DNA of 64,000 nucleotides, taken from the NCBI GenBank assembly GCA_019113825.1, contig DXGR01000127.1:30170-94169 (forward strand). The letters are read 5' to 3'. A model generated the notes under the pieces. The model had not been told where the DNA came from and did no database searches. It saw only the letters and a program-made list of their open reading frames with translations. The stretch is from Candidatus Stackebrandtia excrementipullorum (GTDB taxonomy: Bacteria > Actinomycetota > Actinomycetes > Mycobacteriales > Micromonosporaceae). A program made the translations under genes and the position numbers. Positions 26,272 to 34,536 of the stretch are shown here, in pieces; the first letter of the stretch is position 1, and each line of letters starts with the position of its first letter.

Positions 26272-26405
26272 TACCTCCGTCCGGTTCTCGACGGCAACAC
26301 CGTGACACCTCTAGGCGCTGTTCGTTACACCACAGAGGCCCGGGTCATCAACTGCGCTTCGATCATCGCCGTGCCGCGTTGGCCGTGCTGGCTACCCTGA
26401 CAGGC

Positions 26406-27164
26406 ATGGTCATCACATCCGCAGGCTCCACGCAGCCCCGGCCGCGAGCCCTCACCAGTGGTTTCGGCGTCGTCATCGCCGCGGCGGTCGCGGCGGTCAT
26501 CGCCACCGTTCTGTGGATCCTGATGTACCAGCACCTCGCGCCCAATTCCGGGCGGGCTCTATCTCAAAGCGCAAGGGCTTCTCTGGGCACCTTGGACGGT
26601 CTTGCTTATATCACCATCGGACTGTCACTGCTTTTGGCCATCGGGCTGGCAGCCGGCGCGGTGACCATGTGGTACGGGAGCAACGTCGGCCGTATTCTCG
26701 TTTGGGTGTTCGGTGGTGTGTCGATCGCGTGGCATCTGTGCTGCGGTTCCTACAACCTGCTGTTCAGCAGTGCCATCTCCGCGGCCGGCCAATACATGTC
26801 GAACGAACAGCGCCTCACGATGTGGTTGATGAACGCGGCCTTCATCGCCGGTTTCGTCACCGCGATCCTGTGCATCGTCGGCATCATCCTGATCGCTCAG
26901 CCCTCGGTGAACATCTATTTCCGCAAACTTTCGGGCAAGCCGATGCCCCGTCCCGGCTCAAGCCGTCACCACTCGGTCCCCGGCCCCTACGAACCCTTCG
27001 GCGCAGCGCCCGCACCGCCGACACACTGGCCCTATACCGGCGACAACACGATCCCGAGACAGTCCTCCTCGGACGGCCTGACACGTCCTCTCGGCGACGA
27101 CACGATGTGGCGAAAGCCGGCCTCAAGCGACGGCGACGAACAACCGTTCGAACCTCCACGCTGA
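26406..27164 (+). CDS. Four-helix membrane protein with proline-rich tail
   Basis: A 252-residue protein. After a short cytoplasmic N-terminus there are four membrane segments (about residues 18-40, 68-90, 96-118 and 140-163). A long polar, proline/serine-rich C-terminal tail follows (about 175-252). Actinobacterial proteins of this layout have no known function. A TACCCT box at 26393-26398 is seven bases from the ATG and there is no ribosome binding site, suggesting a leaderless mRNA. The gene diverges from lacI, and the lacI operators are 135 bases upstream, so it might also respond to the repressor. The frame extends upstream to 26067 but that part overlaps lacI antisense. Confidence 0.75.
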   Translation: MVITSAGSTQPRPRALTSGFGVVIAAAVAAVIATVLWILMYQHLAPNSGRALSQSARASLGTLDGLAYITIGLSLLLAIGLAAGAVTMWYGSNVGRILVWVFGGVSIAWHLCCGSYNLLFSSAISAAGQYMSNEQRLTMWLMNAAFIAGFVTAILCIVGIILIAQPSVNIYFRKLSGKPMPRPGSSRHHSVPGPYEPFGAAPAPPTHWPYTGDNTIPRQSSSDGLTRPLGDDTMWRKPASSDGDEQPFEPPR

Positions 27165-27655
27165 ATCAGCGTGTCAAGCCGTGTCGATCCTCACCCGACT
27201 TCGGTGTCATCGATGTTCTCGATGTTCGAGACACCGTCCACTGCTCAAGACGCCCCGTATGGCCCCGTACACCTGGGCCGCGATCGCTTCCGCCCGCTGC
27301 CGAAAACGATTCCGCTGCGGCTCCAGGTCGTCGGAGCATACGGACATGAGCCCGGTCTGCTGACCGCGTCGACGTCGTCGGCGTCCTCGAGGCCGAACGA
27401 GAAGGATCCGATCACCGGTTCGCAACGGATGACGGTGCTCTGAGGAGAGGAGAAGAACCGCCGGTTCACCGTCGCATTTCAGGGTCGAGCGTCGAAGTCG
27501 ATCACCGCAGAGGCGTCGTCGACGACCAACCGGGCGCCCATGTTCGTCATGTGGATCCGAGCAATGCGTCGATGGTGCCGACCGAATCAACACGTCAACC
27601 GGGGGCGAATGTTCGTTCTGCGCCTGCCGTTCCCACCCGGCGTCGCTCGAACCGG
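27165..27655. other. Gene-poor stretch of about 490 bases
   Basis: No convincing gene. Short frames on both strands have no recognisable domain or ribosome binding site. A few minus-strand fragments look protein-like (for example a short peptide frame ending at about 27485 that reads MGARLVVDDASAVIDF), so a decayed gene is possible. A small perfect palindrome (27157-27173) overlaps the stop codon of the preceding gene. Confidence 0.4.
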
Positions 27656-28240
27656 TCAGCCGGAGATCAGTTCGACGACGGCAACCACCGCGAACCCGGC
27701 GAACAGAACGGCGGCCCCACGCTGAATCCACGGCAGGCGCACGTGACGCACCAATACACGCCCGACGGCCACCGCAATCGAGGCCACGGTGATGAGGCCG
27801 AGCGCCGCACCGAGAAAAACCAACACCGGCGTGCCGTAATTGGCCGAGAGCGCGGCCGTCGCCAACTGGGAGGCATCGCCCCACTCGGCCACGAACAGGA
27901 CGCCAAAGGAGGTGAACGCGACGGGCCAGAAACCCTGGACCTTGCGTTCGGCGACGGTTTCCTCGTCGTCGTCGGACAGGCTCTCCCTGAACATCAGTAC
28001 GGATCCGAGCGCGAACAGGACCGCGACGGCGGTTAGCACGACCCAATCGGGTAGCAGTCCGAGTACACCGCCCGCCGCAACCGCGATCGCGGATTGGATG
28101 ACGAACGCGAGGCTGACGCCCACCAGGACGGGGAACCAACGGTATCGGCTGGACAACACCAGCGTCGCCATCATGGTCTTGTCCGGAAGTTCGGCGACGA
28201 AGATCAAACCGAAGGTGGCCAGCAACGGCACGATGTTCAT
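27656..28240 (-). CDS. TMEM165/GDT1 family cation transporter (UPF0016)
   Basis: A 194-residue protein with six membrane helices in two homologous halves. Each half carries the family signature: FVAELPDKTMMATL in the first and FVAEWGDASQLATAAL in the second (consensus E-x-G-D-K/R-S/T). The acidic residues bind the transported cation. Characterised members move Mn2+ or Ca2+, including bacterial manganese exporters, so manganese export is the most likely role. A polar DDDEETVAERK loop links the halves. ATG at 28240. The gene stands alone, divergent from the DoxX gene. Confidence 0.92.
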   Translation of the reverse strand: MNIVPLLATFGLIFVAELPDKTMMATLVLSSRYRWFPVLVGVSLAFVIQSAIAVAAGGVLGLLPDWVVLTAVAVLFALGSVLMFRESLSDDDEETVAERKVQGFWPVAFTSFGVLFVAEWGDASQLATAALSANYGTPVLVFLGAALGLITVASIAVAVGRVLVRHVRLPWIQRGAAVLFAGFAVVAVVELISG

Positions 28241-28467
28241 GTGACCTGCCCGGTGGAGAGGGTATGCACGATCAGCCTTTCGCCGGTGAACGGTCCCGAG
28301 AAAGACCGCGTCGGAGGAGATCTCCGATGGACAGGTTAACGCCCGTGACCACTGTGACCGGGAATACCGAAGCGCCCCCGAGAGCGTGGAACGGTGGTCC
28401 CGCTGTGGAATTGAGGACGTAATTCGACGCTTGACGCCTTACGATGAGGCGGAACGGGGGAAATGCG

Positions 28468-28815
28468 TTGAATGTCGTAATAATCGTGGTGTCGTTGTTG
28501 CTGGCGGTCGTCTTTCTGGCCACCGGCCTGTCCAAGGCCGCCGGCGGCAACGTCGCCAACAAACAGGCCACTCGTCTTGGTATCCCGATGAATGCTTATC
28601 GCGGCATCGGTTTCGCCGAGATCGCCGCCGCCGTCGGGCTGGTATTGGGCCTGTGGTGGCGTCCGGTGGGCATCGTTGCGGCCGCGGTGCTGGTGGCGAT
28701 CACGGTGGGAGCAACCGTCGTTCACCGCAGGATCGGGGATCCACCCAAGGCGTCGATTCCAGTGCTCATACTCGGTGTGCTCGCGTTGCTCGACTTCATC
28801 CTTCTCGTCTCGTGA
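28468..28815 (+). CDS. DoxX-like family membrane protein
   Basis: About 115 residues with four membrane helices and the DoxX pattern: FLATGLSKAAGG near the first helix, a YRGIGFAEIAAAVGL second helix, and a terminal VLALLDFILL. DoxX-like proteins are small quinone- or redox-associated membrane proteins with poorly known roles. The TTG at 28468 is chosen because GGGGGAA is well placed upstream and it directly precedes the first hydrophobic helix; an ATG at 28444 would add a short polar extension. A TACGAT box near 28439-28444 is a possible -10. Confidence 0.8.
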   Translation: MNVVIIVVSLLLAVVFLATGLSKAAGGNVANKQATRLGIPMNAYRGIGFAEIAAAVGLVLGLWWRPVGIVAAAVLVAITVGATVVHRRIGDPPKASIPVLILGVLALLDFILLVS

Positions 28816-28883
28816 GCACTCGAAAATCTGTTCGAAAATGTCGTACCCGGCCCGTAATGTGCACGGTGACCGAGGAGGACAAC

Positions 28884-29009
28884 ATGGCCAAGTACATCGG
28901 ACGTCATCGACGCACCCGGCCACAGCAGCCCGCCGGTGTAACCGACATCGACGAGAAGTCGACGTGTCCTGAAAACAAGCAACGGCAACCGGTTCTAGCC
29001 GGGCGGTGA
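28884..29009 (+). CDS. Small 41-residue basic protein, unknown
   Basis: A short frame with a strong GAGGAGG ribosome binding site five bases before the ATG at 28884. The product starts MAKYIGRHRRTRPQQPAGV and contains one Cys and many basic residues. There is no homology I can recognise. A TAATGT box lies at 28852-28857, and a hairpin (29015-29056) follows the stop codon after five bases. These flanking signals make a real small gene more likely than chance. Confidence 0.55.
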   Translation: MAKYIGRHRRTRPQQPAGVTDIDEKSTCPENKQRQPVLAGR

Positions 29010-29014
29010 TCGCA

Positions 29015-29056
29015 TGCCGCCGCCTGAGGGATCGGGGCGGATCACAGGCGGCGGCA
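29015..29056 (+). terminator. Strong hairpin after the small ORF, no T-run
   Basis: TGCCGCCGCCTG (29015-29026) pairs perfectly with CAGGCGGCGGCA (29045-29056). There is no following T-tract, as is common for actinobacterial terminators. Confidence 0.6.
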
Positions 29057-29144
29057 CGACCCGCTACTGTCGGCTCACCGACACGTCATGTAACGGTCAG
29101 CCTGCGTTAATGTGCAGTTTGGTTCGCTGGTTATGCTTCGCCGC

Positions 29145-29876
29145 ATGGTGGCACCGATGATTGTCGCGCATCGCGGCGCGAACGTCGCTCTACCCGAGCA
29201 AAGCCTCGCGGCCTATGTCCGTGCCATCGAGCTTGGTGCCGATGCCATCGAATGCGATGTCCGGCTCACGAGGGACGGTCACCTCGTGTGCCATCACGAT
29301 CGCACCGTCAACCGCACCAGTAACGGTACGGGCGCGATCTCGGACCTGACTCTGGCCGAGCTGCAGAAACTCGACTTCTCCGGTACGGCCGCTCGGAACG
29401 AGAAGCATCAGATCGTCACGTTGACGCAGCTCTTGCGCCTCGTGGACGAAGCTCCGCGACCTGTGCGTGTCCTGGTGGAGACAAAACATCCGTCCCGCTA
29501 TGGGGCTCGTGTCGAGCTTGCCCTTCACCAGGCTCTCGCCTCGTACCCCCAGATGGACGTAACCGTCATGTCGTTCGCACGCGCCGCCGTCAACCGGTAC
29601 CGCGCGATCGATGCGGCAATGCCGTTGGTGTGGCTGTTTCACCATCAGATCGGCGCCATCCCGCAGGCCGCTCGGACAATCGGCCCGAAACTTTCCTTCG
29701 CCAAGGCGAAACCCGAGGCCATCAGAAGCGCCATCGAAGAGGGCCGACGAGTTTTCGTATGGACTGTCAACACCCCTGCCGATGTCGAGTTCGTGGCATC
29801 ACTGGGTGCCTCCGCAATCATTACCGACGACCCGGCTATGGCATTGACCACACTTGGGCGACCCGTAAACGCATAA
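29145..29876 (+). CDS. Glycerophosphodiester phosphodiesterase family protein
   Basis: A GDPD-family TIM-barrel enzyme of about 243 residues that hydrolyses glycerophosphodiesters to glycerol 3-phosphate and an alcohol. The N-terminal motif is VAHRGANVALPEQSLAAYVRA (His-Arg-Gly and the metal-binding Glu). The second metal/catalytic region is GADAIECDVRLTRDGHLVCHHD, and the C-terminal strand is VFVWTVNTPADVEF. There is no signal peptide, so it is cytoplasmic. The ATG at 29145 is seven bases after a TATGCT box (29132-29137), which suggests a leaderless start; an ATG at 29133 lies within that box and is less likely. Confidence 0.93.
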   Translation: MVAPMIVAHRGANVALPEQSLAAYVRAIELGADAIECDVRLTRDGHLVCHHDRTVNRTSNGTGAISDLTLAELQKLDFSGTAARNEKHQIVTLTQLLRLVDEAPRPVRVLVETKHPSRYGARVELALHQALASYPQMDVTVMSFARAAVNRYRAIDAAMPLVWLFHHQIGAIPQAARTIGPKLSFAKAKPEAIRSAIEEGRRVFVWTVNTPADVEFVASLGASAIITDDPAMALTTLGRPVNA

Positions 29877-30008
29877 AGTGTGCGCATGACAACCCAGGGT
29901 TGCCGACCGGTGGCGGTTCCGGGCAAAAGGCCCATAACCACCCCATATTCAGACGACATGGGTATCACCCGGGCGACTGACGGGCGTGCCGTTTTGGCGC
30001 AGTAGCGG

Positions 30009-30128
30009 TATCTTCTAGACGAACCCACCGGCTGTTCGGTGGAAGAACCCGCAAGGTTCCCACCGGTTGCCCAATGAACCAGCCCCCTGGTTTCACAGCC
30101 CGACGACGTCGCGTTTGGAGGACAGCGG
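30009..30128 (+). promoter_or_regulatory. Structured 5' leader of the RsbW-like ATPase gene
   Basis: A TATCTT box at 30009-30014 would start transcription near 30021, giving a leader of about 110 bases. It holds three consecutive hairpins: CCACCG/CGGTGG (30025-30042), GAACC/GGTTC (30045-30059) and AACCAG/CTGGTT (30077-30092). No known riboswitch was recognised. The leader ends in a GGAGGA ribosome binding site. Confidence 0.4.
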
Positions 30129-30554
30129 ATGCGGATGGTGGTGAACAGCCCCACCTCATGGCAGACCAGAGTGCCTCACCATGCTCGTAGTGCAGCCACG
30201 ATTCGGCGATGGCTCGCCGAGGTACTAAGCTCCCTCGCCACTGCGCACCTGGCCGATCTTCACGCCATCGCCACGGAACTAATTTGCAACGCCGTACGCC
30301 ACGCCACTCCCCTGCCCGACGGCGAACTGTCGGTCAGCTGCCGCTACGAGGACGGCGAACTTGAATTCGCGGTGACCGACGGCGGCAGCGCGTCATTGCC
30401 CAAACTTCGCACCCTTGACACCGGCGCACCCGACGGCCGCGGCCTGTTGATCGTGAGTGCGCTCGCCAACGCCTGGGGCGTGGAGGACGAACCAATCGGC
30501 CGTACGGTATGGGCCCGGCTGACACCCGGCAGGCAACAAGTTGTCCACCCGTAG
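30129..30554 (+). CDS. RsbW-like ATP-binding (HATPase_c_2) regulatory protein
   Basis: A 141-residue stand-alone GHKL ATPase. It has the N-box helix ATELICNAVRHATPL, a G1 box in FAVTDGGSA and a G2 box in PDGRGLLIVSALA. Proteins of this group act as anti-sigma factors or serine kinases of anti-anti-sigma factors; many copies exist in actinobacteria and the partner cannot be named. The ATG at 30129 has GGAGGA six bases upstream. A structured leader precedes it. The DUF5926 gene starts ten bases after its stop but appears to have its own promoter. Confidence 0.88.
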   Translation: MRMVVNSPTSWQTRVPHHARSAATIRRWLAEVLSSLATAHLADLHAIATELICNAVRHATPLPDGELSVSCRYEDGELEFAVTDGGSASLPKLRTLDTGAPDGRGLLIVSALANAWGVEDEPIGRTVWARLTPGRQQVVHP

Positions 30555-30563
30555 GCTCTTGCT

Positions 30564-31448
30564 GTGAGTAAGCGACGCAAACACGGCGCCAAGAGCGCCA
30601 CAACGCGCAAGCAGAAGATCCGTGACGTGTTCGTCGCCCGGCCGTTCGAGGGCCTGGCCGGCGAAGGAGACTGGATCGCCATGCGTGAACTGCTTCCGGC
30701 CGCGACCGCGCCGTTGAAGCTCAAGCCCGAGTACACCGACCAGGTCGGCGACCGAAAACTGATCGTGACCACGGTCCTTCCGTTGGCGTGGCCCGCCATG
30801 AGTCGCGCCGACAACACCGTATTCGTCGCGATGCAACGCCAGTTCCAGTCAGGTGACGTCAGCCGCGACATCGCGGCCTCGCTGTTGGCGGCGTTGGCGG
30901 CCGAACCGGGCCACCCGGTCGCGGTTCCCGCGAGGCCGGGCGTGGGACCACGTCTGCAGGATCTGTTGGCCAACGACGAACTCGACGTCACGTTGCACGA
31001 AAACTTCGACTACTGGCTCAGCGACGACACCGACGCCGGCGACCCGCAGATCGCGGCGAGTATGGAACGTGCCAACGCGTCGGTGTATCCGACGACGGCT
31101 CTGGCGACCGCCGACGGTGCCTACTGGTGCTCGACGCCGGATCAGACACACGTACGTATCGTGCTACCCGAGGACGAAGATTCCGCCCTGGACGGCCTCG
31201 CCCGTCTGCGCGCCGCCGATGAGCTCAAACTCACCGAGGAATCGAAATTCGCGGGGATGTTCCGAGCGCACGGTCTGCTGGTTCCCGTGTGGGACCTCCC
31301 TCGGGAAGCCACTGCGGAGGACTGCGAAGCACCCGTGTCGGAGTTCATGAAGCGTTACGCCACGGCCCTCACCGAGTCCGAACCGTTGAACAGCACCCAG
31401 CGCCGCTCCCGCGACGGGCTCGTCGGACGACAACTGACTTTGCGCTAG
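30564..31448 (+). CDS. DUF5926 family protein
   Basis: A 294-residue cytoplasmic protein of an actinobacterial family without known function. The lysine/arginine-rich N-terminus, SKRRKHGAKSATTRKQKIRD, is typical, followed by VARPFEGLAGEGDWIAMRELLPAA. The middle contains a LHENFDYWL region and the C-terminus ends in TLR. A TAGGCT box at 30552-30557 is six bases before the GTG start, so the mRNA is probably leaderless even though the upstream gene ends only ten bases away. Length matches the family. Confidence 0.9.
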   Translation: MSKRRKHGAKSATTRKQKIRDVFVARPFEGLAGEGDWIAMRELLPAATAPLKLKPEYTDQVGDRKLIVTTVLPLAWPAMSRADNTVFVAMQRQFQSGDVSRDIAASLLAALAAEPGHPVAVPARPGVGPRLQDLLANDELDVTLHENFDYWLSDDTDAGDPQIAASMERANASVYPTTALATADGAYWCSTPDQTHVRIVLPEDEDSALDGLARLRAADELKLTEESKFAGMFRAHGLLVPVWDLPREATAEDCEAPVSEFMKRYATALTESEPLNSTQRRSRDGLVGRQLTLR

Positions 31449-31475
31449 ACACGACCACAAAGGCGTAAGGACACC

Positions 31476-32741
31476 ATGGACCGGTTGCGGCGTGAACCGC
31501 TGTATCTCGATCTGGCCCTGTACGGGTTGGCCGCGTTGTTCGCGGTCTACACAGCCGTCACCACGACACTTCCCGTGCACGGTTTTTGGGGCATGATCGT
31601 CCTCGGAGGCTACGTCCCGGCGGCTCTCCTGACGATCATGTTCCTCACTCAACCGGCGGTCGCGGTCACCAACCGGTTGGTTGTCGCGATCGGATGTGGC
31701 GTCGCGGTCACCGCTTTCCCACTGGTTGCGCAGGTGATTGACCGTGCTCACGGCGTCGCAGGCCGTGCCCAGGAGGAAGTCATCGTGATCGAGGCTTCCG
31801 GTATACGACTGTGGGAAAGCGGTAGCCCATACCTGACGTCTCAACAGATAGCGGCGGAACCGGACCCGTTGCTGATCTACAACCCGTACCAGCCCGGCAT
31901 GTCGCTGTTCGGTCTGCCCAGGGCGTGGTTCGGCGAGCATTGGTTCACCGATGCCCGTATCTACTTCGCCATCGTCACGCTGGTCGCCGTGTGGGCGGCG
32001 GTGCGGCTGCTCGCTGCGCGGCAGGTGACGAAGTCGGCCACGATTCGTGGTATTCAAGCGTTCTTCGTCCTGCCGATTTCTGCATTGACGTTGGCGACCG
32101 GCGGAAACGACCTCCCCGTGGTGTCGTTGTGCGTCCTGGGGTTGGTGGCCTTCGCCGTGGACCGGCCGAAAGTCGCAGGTCTTGCGGTGGGCATGGCAGC
32201 CGCCTTGAAGCTGTTCGCTTGGCCGGTCCTCATCGTGGTATTCGTTCTGGCTTGGCGTAAAGGCGTGGCCTCGCGTTTCGCGCCGGCCGCCGTGGGGCTG
32301 CCACTGCTGACCCTCGTGCCGTTCCTGATAACAGGGGCCGGCGCCTTCTACGACAACGTCTTCGCGTACCCGATGGGACAAGGGGTCATTCAGTCCACAG
32401 CCGCGTCTCCGCTCCCCGGTTATCTTCTGGCGGCAAACGTTCCGGGGGGAGTCGCCATTACGCTTGCTCTCCTGGGGCTCGTGGGCGCCGGATTCGCGCT
32501 GTACCTGTGGCGTCGGCCTGTCCAACACGCGTATACGGCTGCCGCCATATGTGCCACCGGTTTGGGTATGGCCATGTGCCTCATGCCGTCGAGCCGGTTC
32601 GGTTATCTGCTGTACCCGGCCGTGTTCGGGGTCTGGTGGTGGATTCTTCGAGACGTGGAGGAGCCCCGTTCCCCATGGGCCGTGGGCGCTCGGCGTGGCG
32701 ATAACGGTTCAACAGCCATGGTGGGGACCGACTCCACTTGA
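31476..32741 (+). CDS. GT87-like membrane glycosyltransferase
   Basis: A 421-residue polytopic membrane protein with about ten helices and a polar first large loop (residues about 95-150) containing ESGSPYL and YNPYQPGMSLFGLPRAW. This pattern fits the GT87 (mannosyltransferase/arabinofuranosyltransferase C-like, DUF2029) group, which uses polyprenyl-phosphate sugars outside the membrane. An AAALKLFAWPVL segment, conserved in the group, is present. The sugar and acceptor are unknown. ATG at 31476 has a TAAGGA site nearby. It follows DUF5926 by 27 bases and could be cotranscribed. Confidence 0.8.
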   Translation: MDRLRREPLYLDLALYGLAALFAVYTAVTTTLPVHGFWGMIVLGGYVPAALLTIMFLTQPAVAVTNRLVVAIGCGVAVTAFPLVAQVIDRAHGVAGRAQEEVIVIEASGIRLWESGSPYLTSQQIAAEPDPLLIYNPYQPGMSLFGLPRAWFGEHWFTDARIYFAIVTLVAVWAAVRLLAARQVTKSATIRGIQAFFVLPISALTLATGGNDLPVVSLCVLGLVAFAVDRPKVAGLAVGMAAALKLFAWPVLIVVFVLAWRKGVASRFAPAAVGLPLLTLVPFLITGAGAFYDNVFAYPMGQGVIQSTAASPLPGYLLAANVPGGVAITLALLGLVGAGFALYLWRRPVQHAYTAAAICATGLGMAMCLMPSSRFGYLLYPAVFGVWWWILRDVEEPRSPWAVGARRGDNGSTAMVGTDST

Positions 32742-32770
32742 GCACTGGGCTTCTTTTACAGGTACCGTTT

Positions 32771-33130
32771 ATGGGTATGGAGATGACCTGTCCCAAGTGT
32801 CACGCCAAAATGCGTCAGTTCGAACGTAACGGCGTCACGATCGACCAGTGCACGGAATGCCGCGGAATCTTTCTCGACCGGGGTGAGCTCGAACACCTCA
32901 TCGACGCAGACGCGAAGTTCAACGCCGGTAATCCGCCACCCGCTGCGGCCGCAGCCGGGCCGCCGCCCACGCAGTCGGCGCCCCCTCCGGTGGCTCCGGC
33001 TCCGGGGCATTATCCGCCGCCGGCGTCCCCGTACGGACACGGGCAGCCGTACTACAAGCACAGTTACGGGCACGGTTACGGGTACAAGCGGAAGCGCCGC
33101 AAAAGCTTTTTTGAGGAACTGTTCGACTAA
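32771..33130 (+). CDS. Zinc-ribbon (zf-TFIIB) protein
   Basis: About 119 residues. The N-terminal zf-TFIIB domain has MTCPKCHAKM and QCTECRGIFLDRGELEHL, giving four zinc-binding cysteines. A proline/alanine-rich linker follows, then a Tyr/Gly/His-rich KHSYGHGYGYKRKRRKSFFEELFD tail. Actinobacterial homologues are common; function is unknown. The exact start is uncertain: ATG at 32771, 32777 or 32783 are all possible, and a TACCGT box precedes them closely. A strong bidirectional terminator follows. Confidence 0.87.
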   Translation: MGMEMTCPKCHAKMRQFERNGVTIDQCTECRGIFLDRGELEHLIDADAKFNAGNPPPAAAAAGPPPTQSAPPPVAPAPGHYPPPASPYGHGQPYYKHSYGHGYGYKRKRRKSFFEELFD

Positions 33131-33165
33131 ACGGTCGTCGGCCGCGCGTATCAACGCCCGGTTTG

Positions 33166-33202
33166 CAATAAGGGGCACCGCTTCAGGCGGTGCCCCTTAT
33201 TG
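33166..33202. terminator. Strong bidirectional terminator
   Basis: A perfect 16-base stem (33166-33181 with 33187-33202) with a five-base loop and A/T-rich ends separates the convergent zinc-ribbon gene and hmgA. Confidence 0.95.
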
Positions 33203-33204
33203 TG

Positions 33205-34389
33205 TCAACGCAACGGCGGCCGGTTCCATGTCCACACGTAACCGGCGTCCTCACTCGCGACGGCCCCATCGCAAAGCTCAAGCGGACGGAACGTGTCGAT
33301 CATGACAGCCAGTTCGTCGAAGTAGTCCACACCGATCGCGCGTTCGGGTGCACCGGGCTGCGGGCCGTGGGTGAACCCGGACGGGTGCAGCGATATCGAA
33401 CCCTGTTCGATACCCGATCCCTTGCGCGCTTCATAGTTCCCACCGGTGTAGAACATGACCTCGTCGGAATCGACGTTGTGGTGGTTGTAGGGAACCGGAA
33501 TGGCGTCGGGGTGGTAGTCGACCTTTCGGGGAACGAACGAGCAGATGACGAAGTTCGGCCCTTCGAAGGTTTGGTGCACCGGCGGCGGCTGATGGATACG
33601 ACCGGTGATCGGTTCGAAGTCGTGAATCGACAGAACCCACGGGTAGAAGTGGCCGTCCCAACCGACGACGTCGAACGGGTGCTGCGCGTACGTGAACTTC
33701 GTCCACACCGTCTTGGACCCTCGACCGCGGTGTTGCACGTATACGTCGACGTCCTCACCGTCCATCAGCAGCGGCGCCTCCGGGCCGCGAATATCACGTT
33801 CGCAGTACGGGGAGTGTTCCAGGAACTGGCCGCGAACGGAAAGGTACCGCTTGGGTGGCGTGATATGACCGCCGGCTTCAACGACCAGGGTCCGCAGCGG
33901 TTCGTCCCCGCCGGGAACAATTCGGTAGATCGTGGACATTGGGATGATCACGTAGTCGCCGGCTGACACGTCGAGCGCCCCGAAGGTCGTTTCTACGGTG
34001 GCTTCGCCGGCTTCAACATAAATGCATTCGTCTCCGACCGCGTTGCGGTACAGCGGCGACGGTTGATCGGCCACAGCGTACGAAATACGGCAGTCGTTGT
34101 TGGCCAACAGGTGACGTCGCCCGAGAATCGCGTCTCCCCCACCGTCCAATTTGTGGGTCCGAAAGTGACGTGGTTTCAACGGATGGTTGACAACCGACTC
34201 ACTCACCGTCGGACGGTATTCGACGCTGGCCGAGATCGCTGTGGGAAGGTTCCGGTGGTACAGCAACGAGGAATCGGATGAGAACCCTTCCTGTCCCATG
34301 AGTTCTTCGGCATACAGGCTGCCGTCAGGCTGCCGGAACTGTGTGTGGCGTTTCTGGGGAATCTCCCCAACGGCACGGTAGTAAGGCAT
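33205..34389 (-). CDS. hmgA: Homogentisate 1,2-dioxygenase
   Basis: A 394-residue cupin-type iron dioxygenase that opens the ring of homogentisate to maleylacetoacetate in tyrosine/phenylalanine catabolism. The iron-site region is intact: YNHHNVDSDEVMFY supplies His and Glu, and LHPSGFTHGPQPG supplies the further His. The N-terminal MPYYRAVGEIPQKRHTQF and the EGPNFVICSFVPRK strand are characteristic of the bacterial enzymes. The ATG at 34389 has GAGGAG six bases upstream; the frame is open further but unsupported. It diverges from a conserved unknown gene and fahA, together forming a homogentisate locus. Confidence 0.96.
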   Translation of the reverse strand: MPYYRAVGEIPQKRHTQFRQPDGSLYAEELMGQEGFSSDSSLLYHRNLPTAISASVEYRPTVSESVVNHPLKPRHFRTHKLDGGGDAILGRRHLLANNDCRISYAVADQPSPLYRNAVGDECIYVEAGEATVETTFGALDVSAGDYVIIPMSTIYRIVPGGDEPLRTLVVEAGGHITPPKRYLSVRGQFLEHSPYCERDIRGPEAPLLMDGEDVDVYVQHRGRGSKTVWTKFTYAQHPFDVVGWDGHFYPWVLSIHDFEPITGRIHQPPPVHQTFEGPNFVICSFVPRKVDYHPDAIPVPYNHHNVDSDEVMFYTGGNYEARKGSGIEQGSISLHPSGFTHGPQPGAPERAIGVDYFDELAVMIDTFRPLELCDGAVASEDAGYVWTWNRPPLR

Positions 34390-34536
34390 CGTTGGCTCCT
34401 CAACGCGACGTAGCCGACCGGTTCGGGTCGCAAAAAACCAGACTAACGTGCAAGCCGGGCCGCCCGACGGCTCCACGTGACCACTCGTCTTCGCCGTAGG
34501 GTGGCGGTTAACGACCGTTCAACTATTCTCAGAACA

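Noticed and set aside
27245..27469. 74-codon minus-strand frame in the gene-poor stretch
   Set aside because: No recognised domain, no start signal and composition like the surrounding shadow frames.
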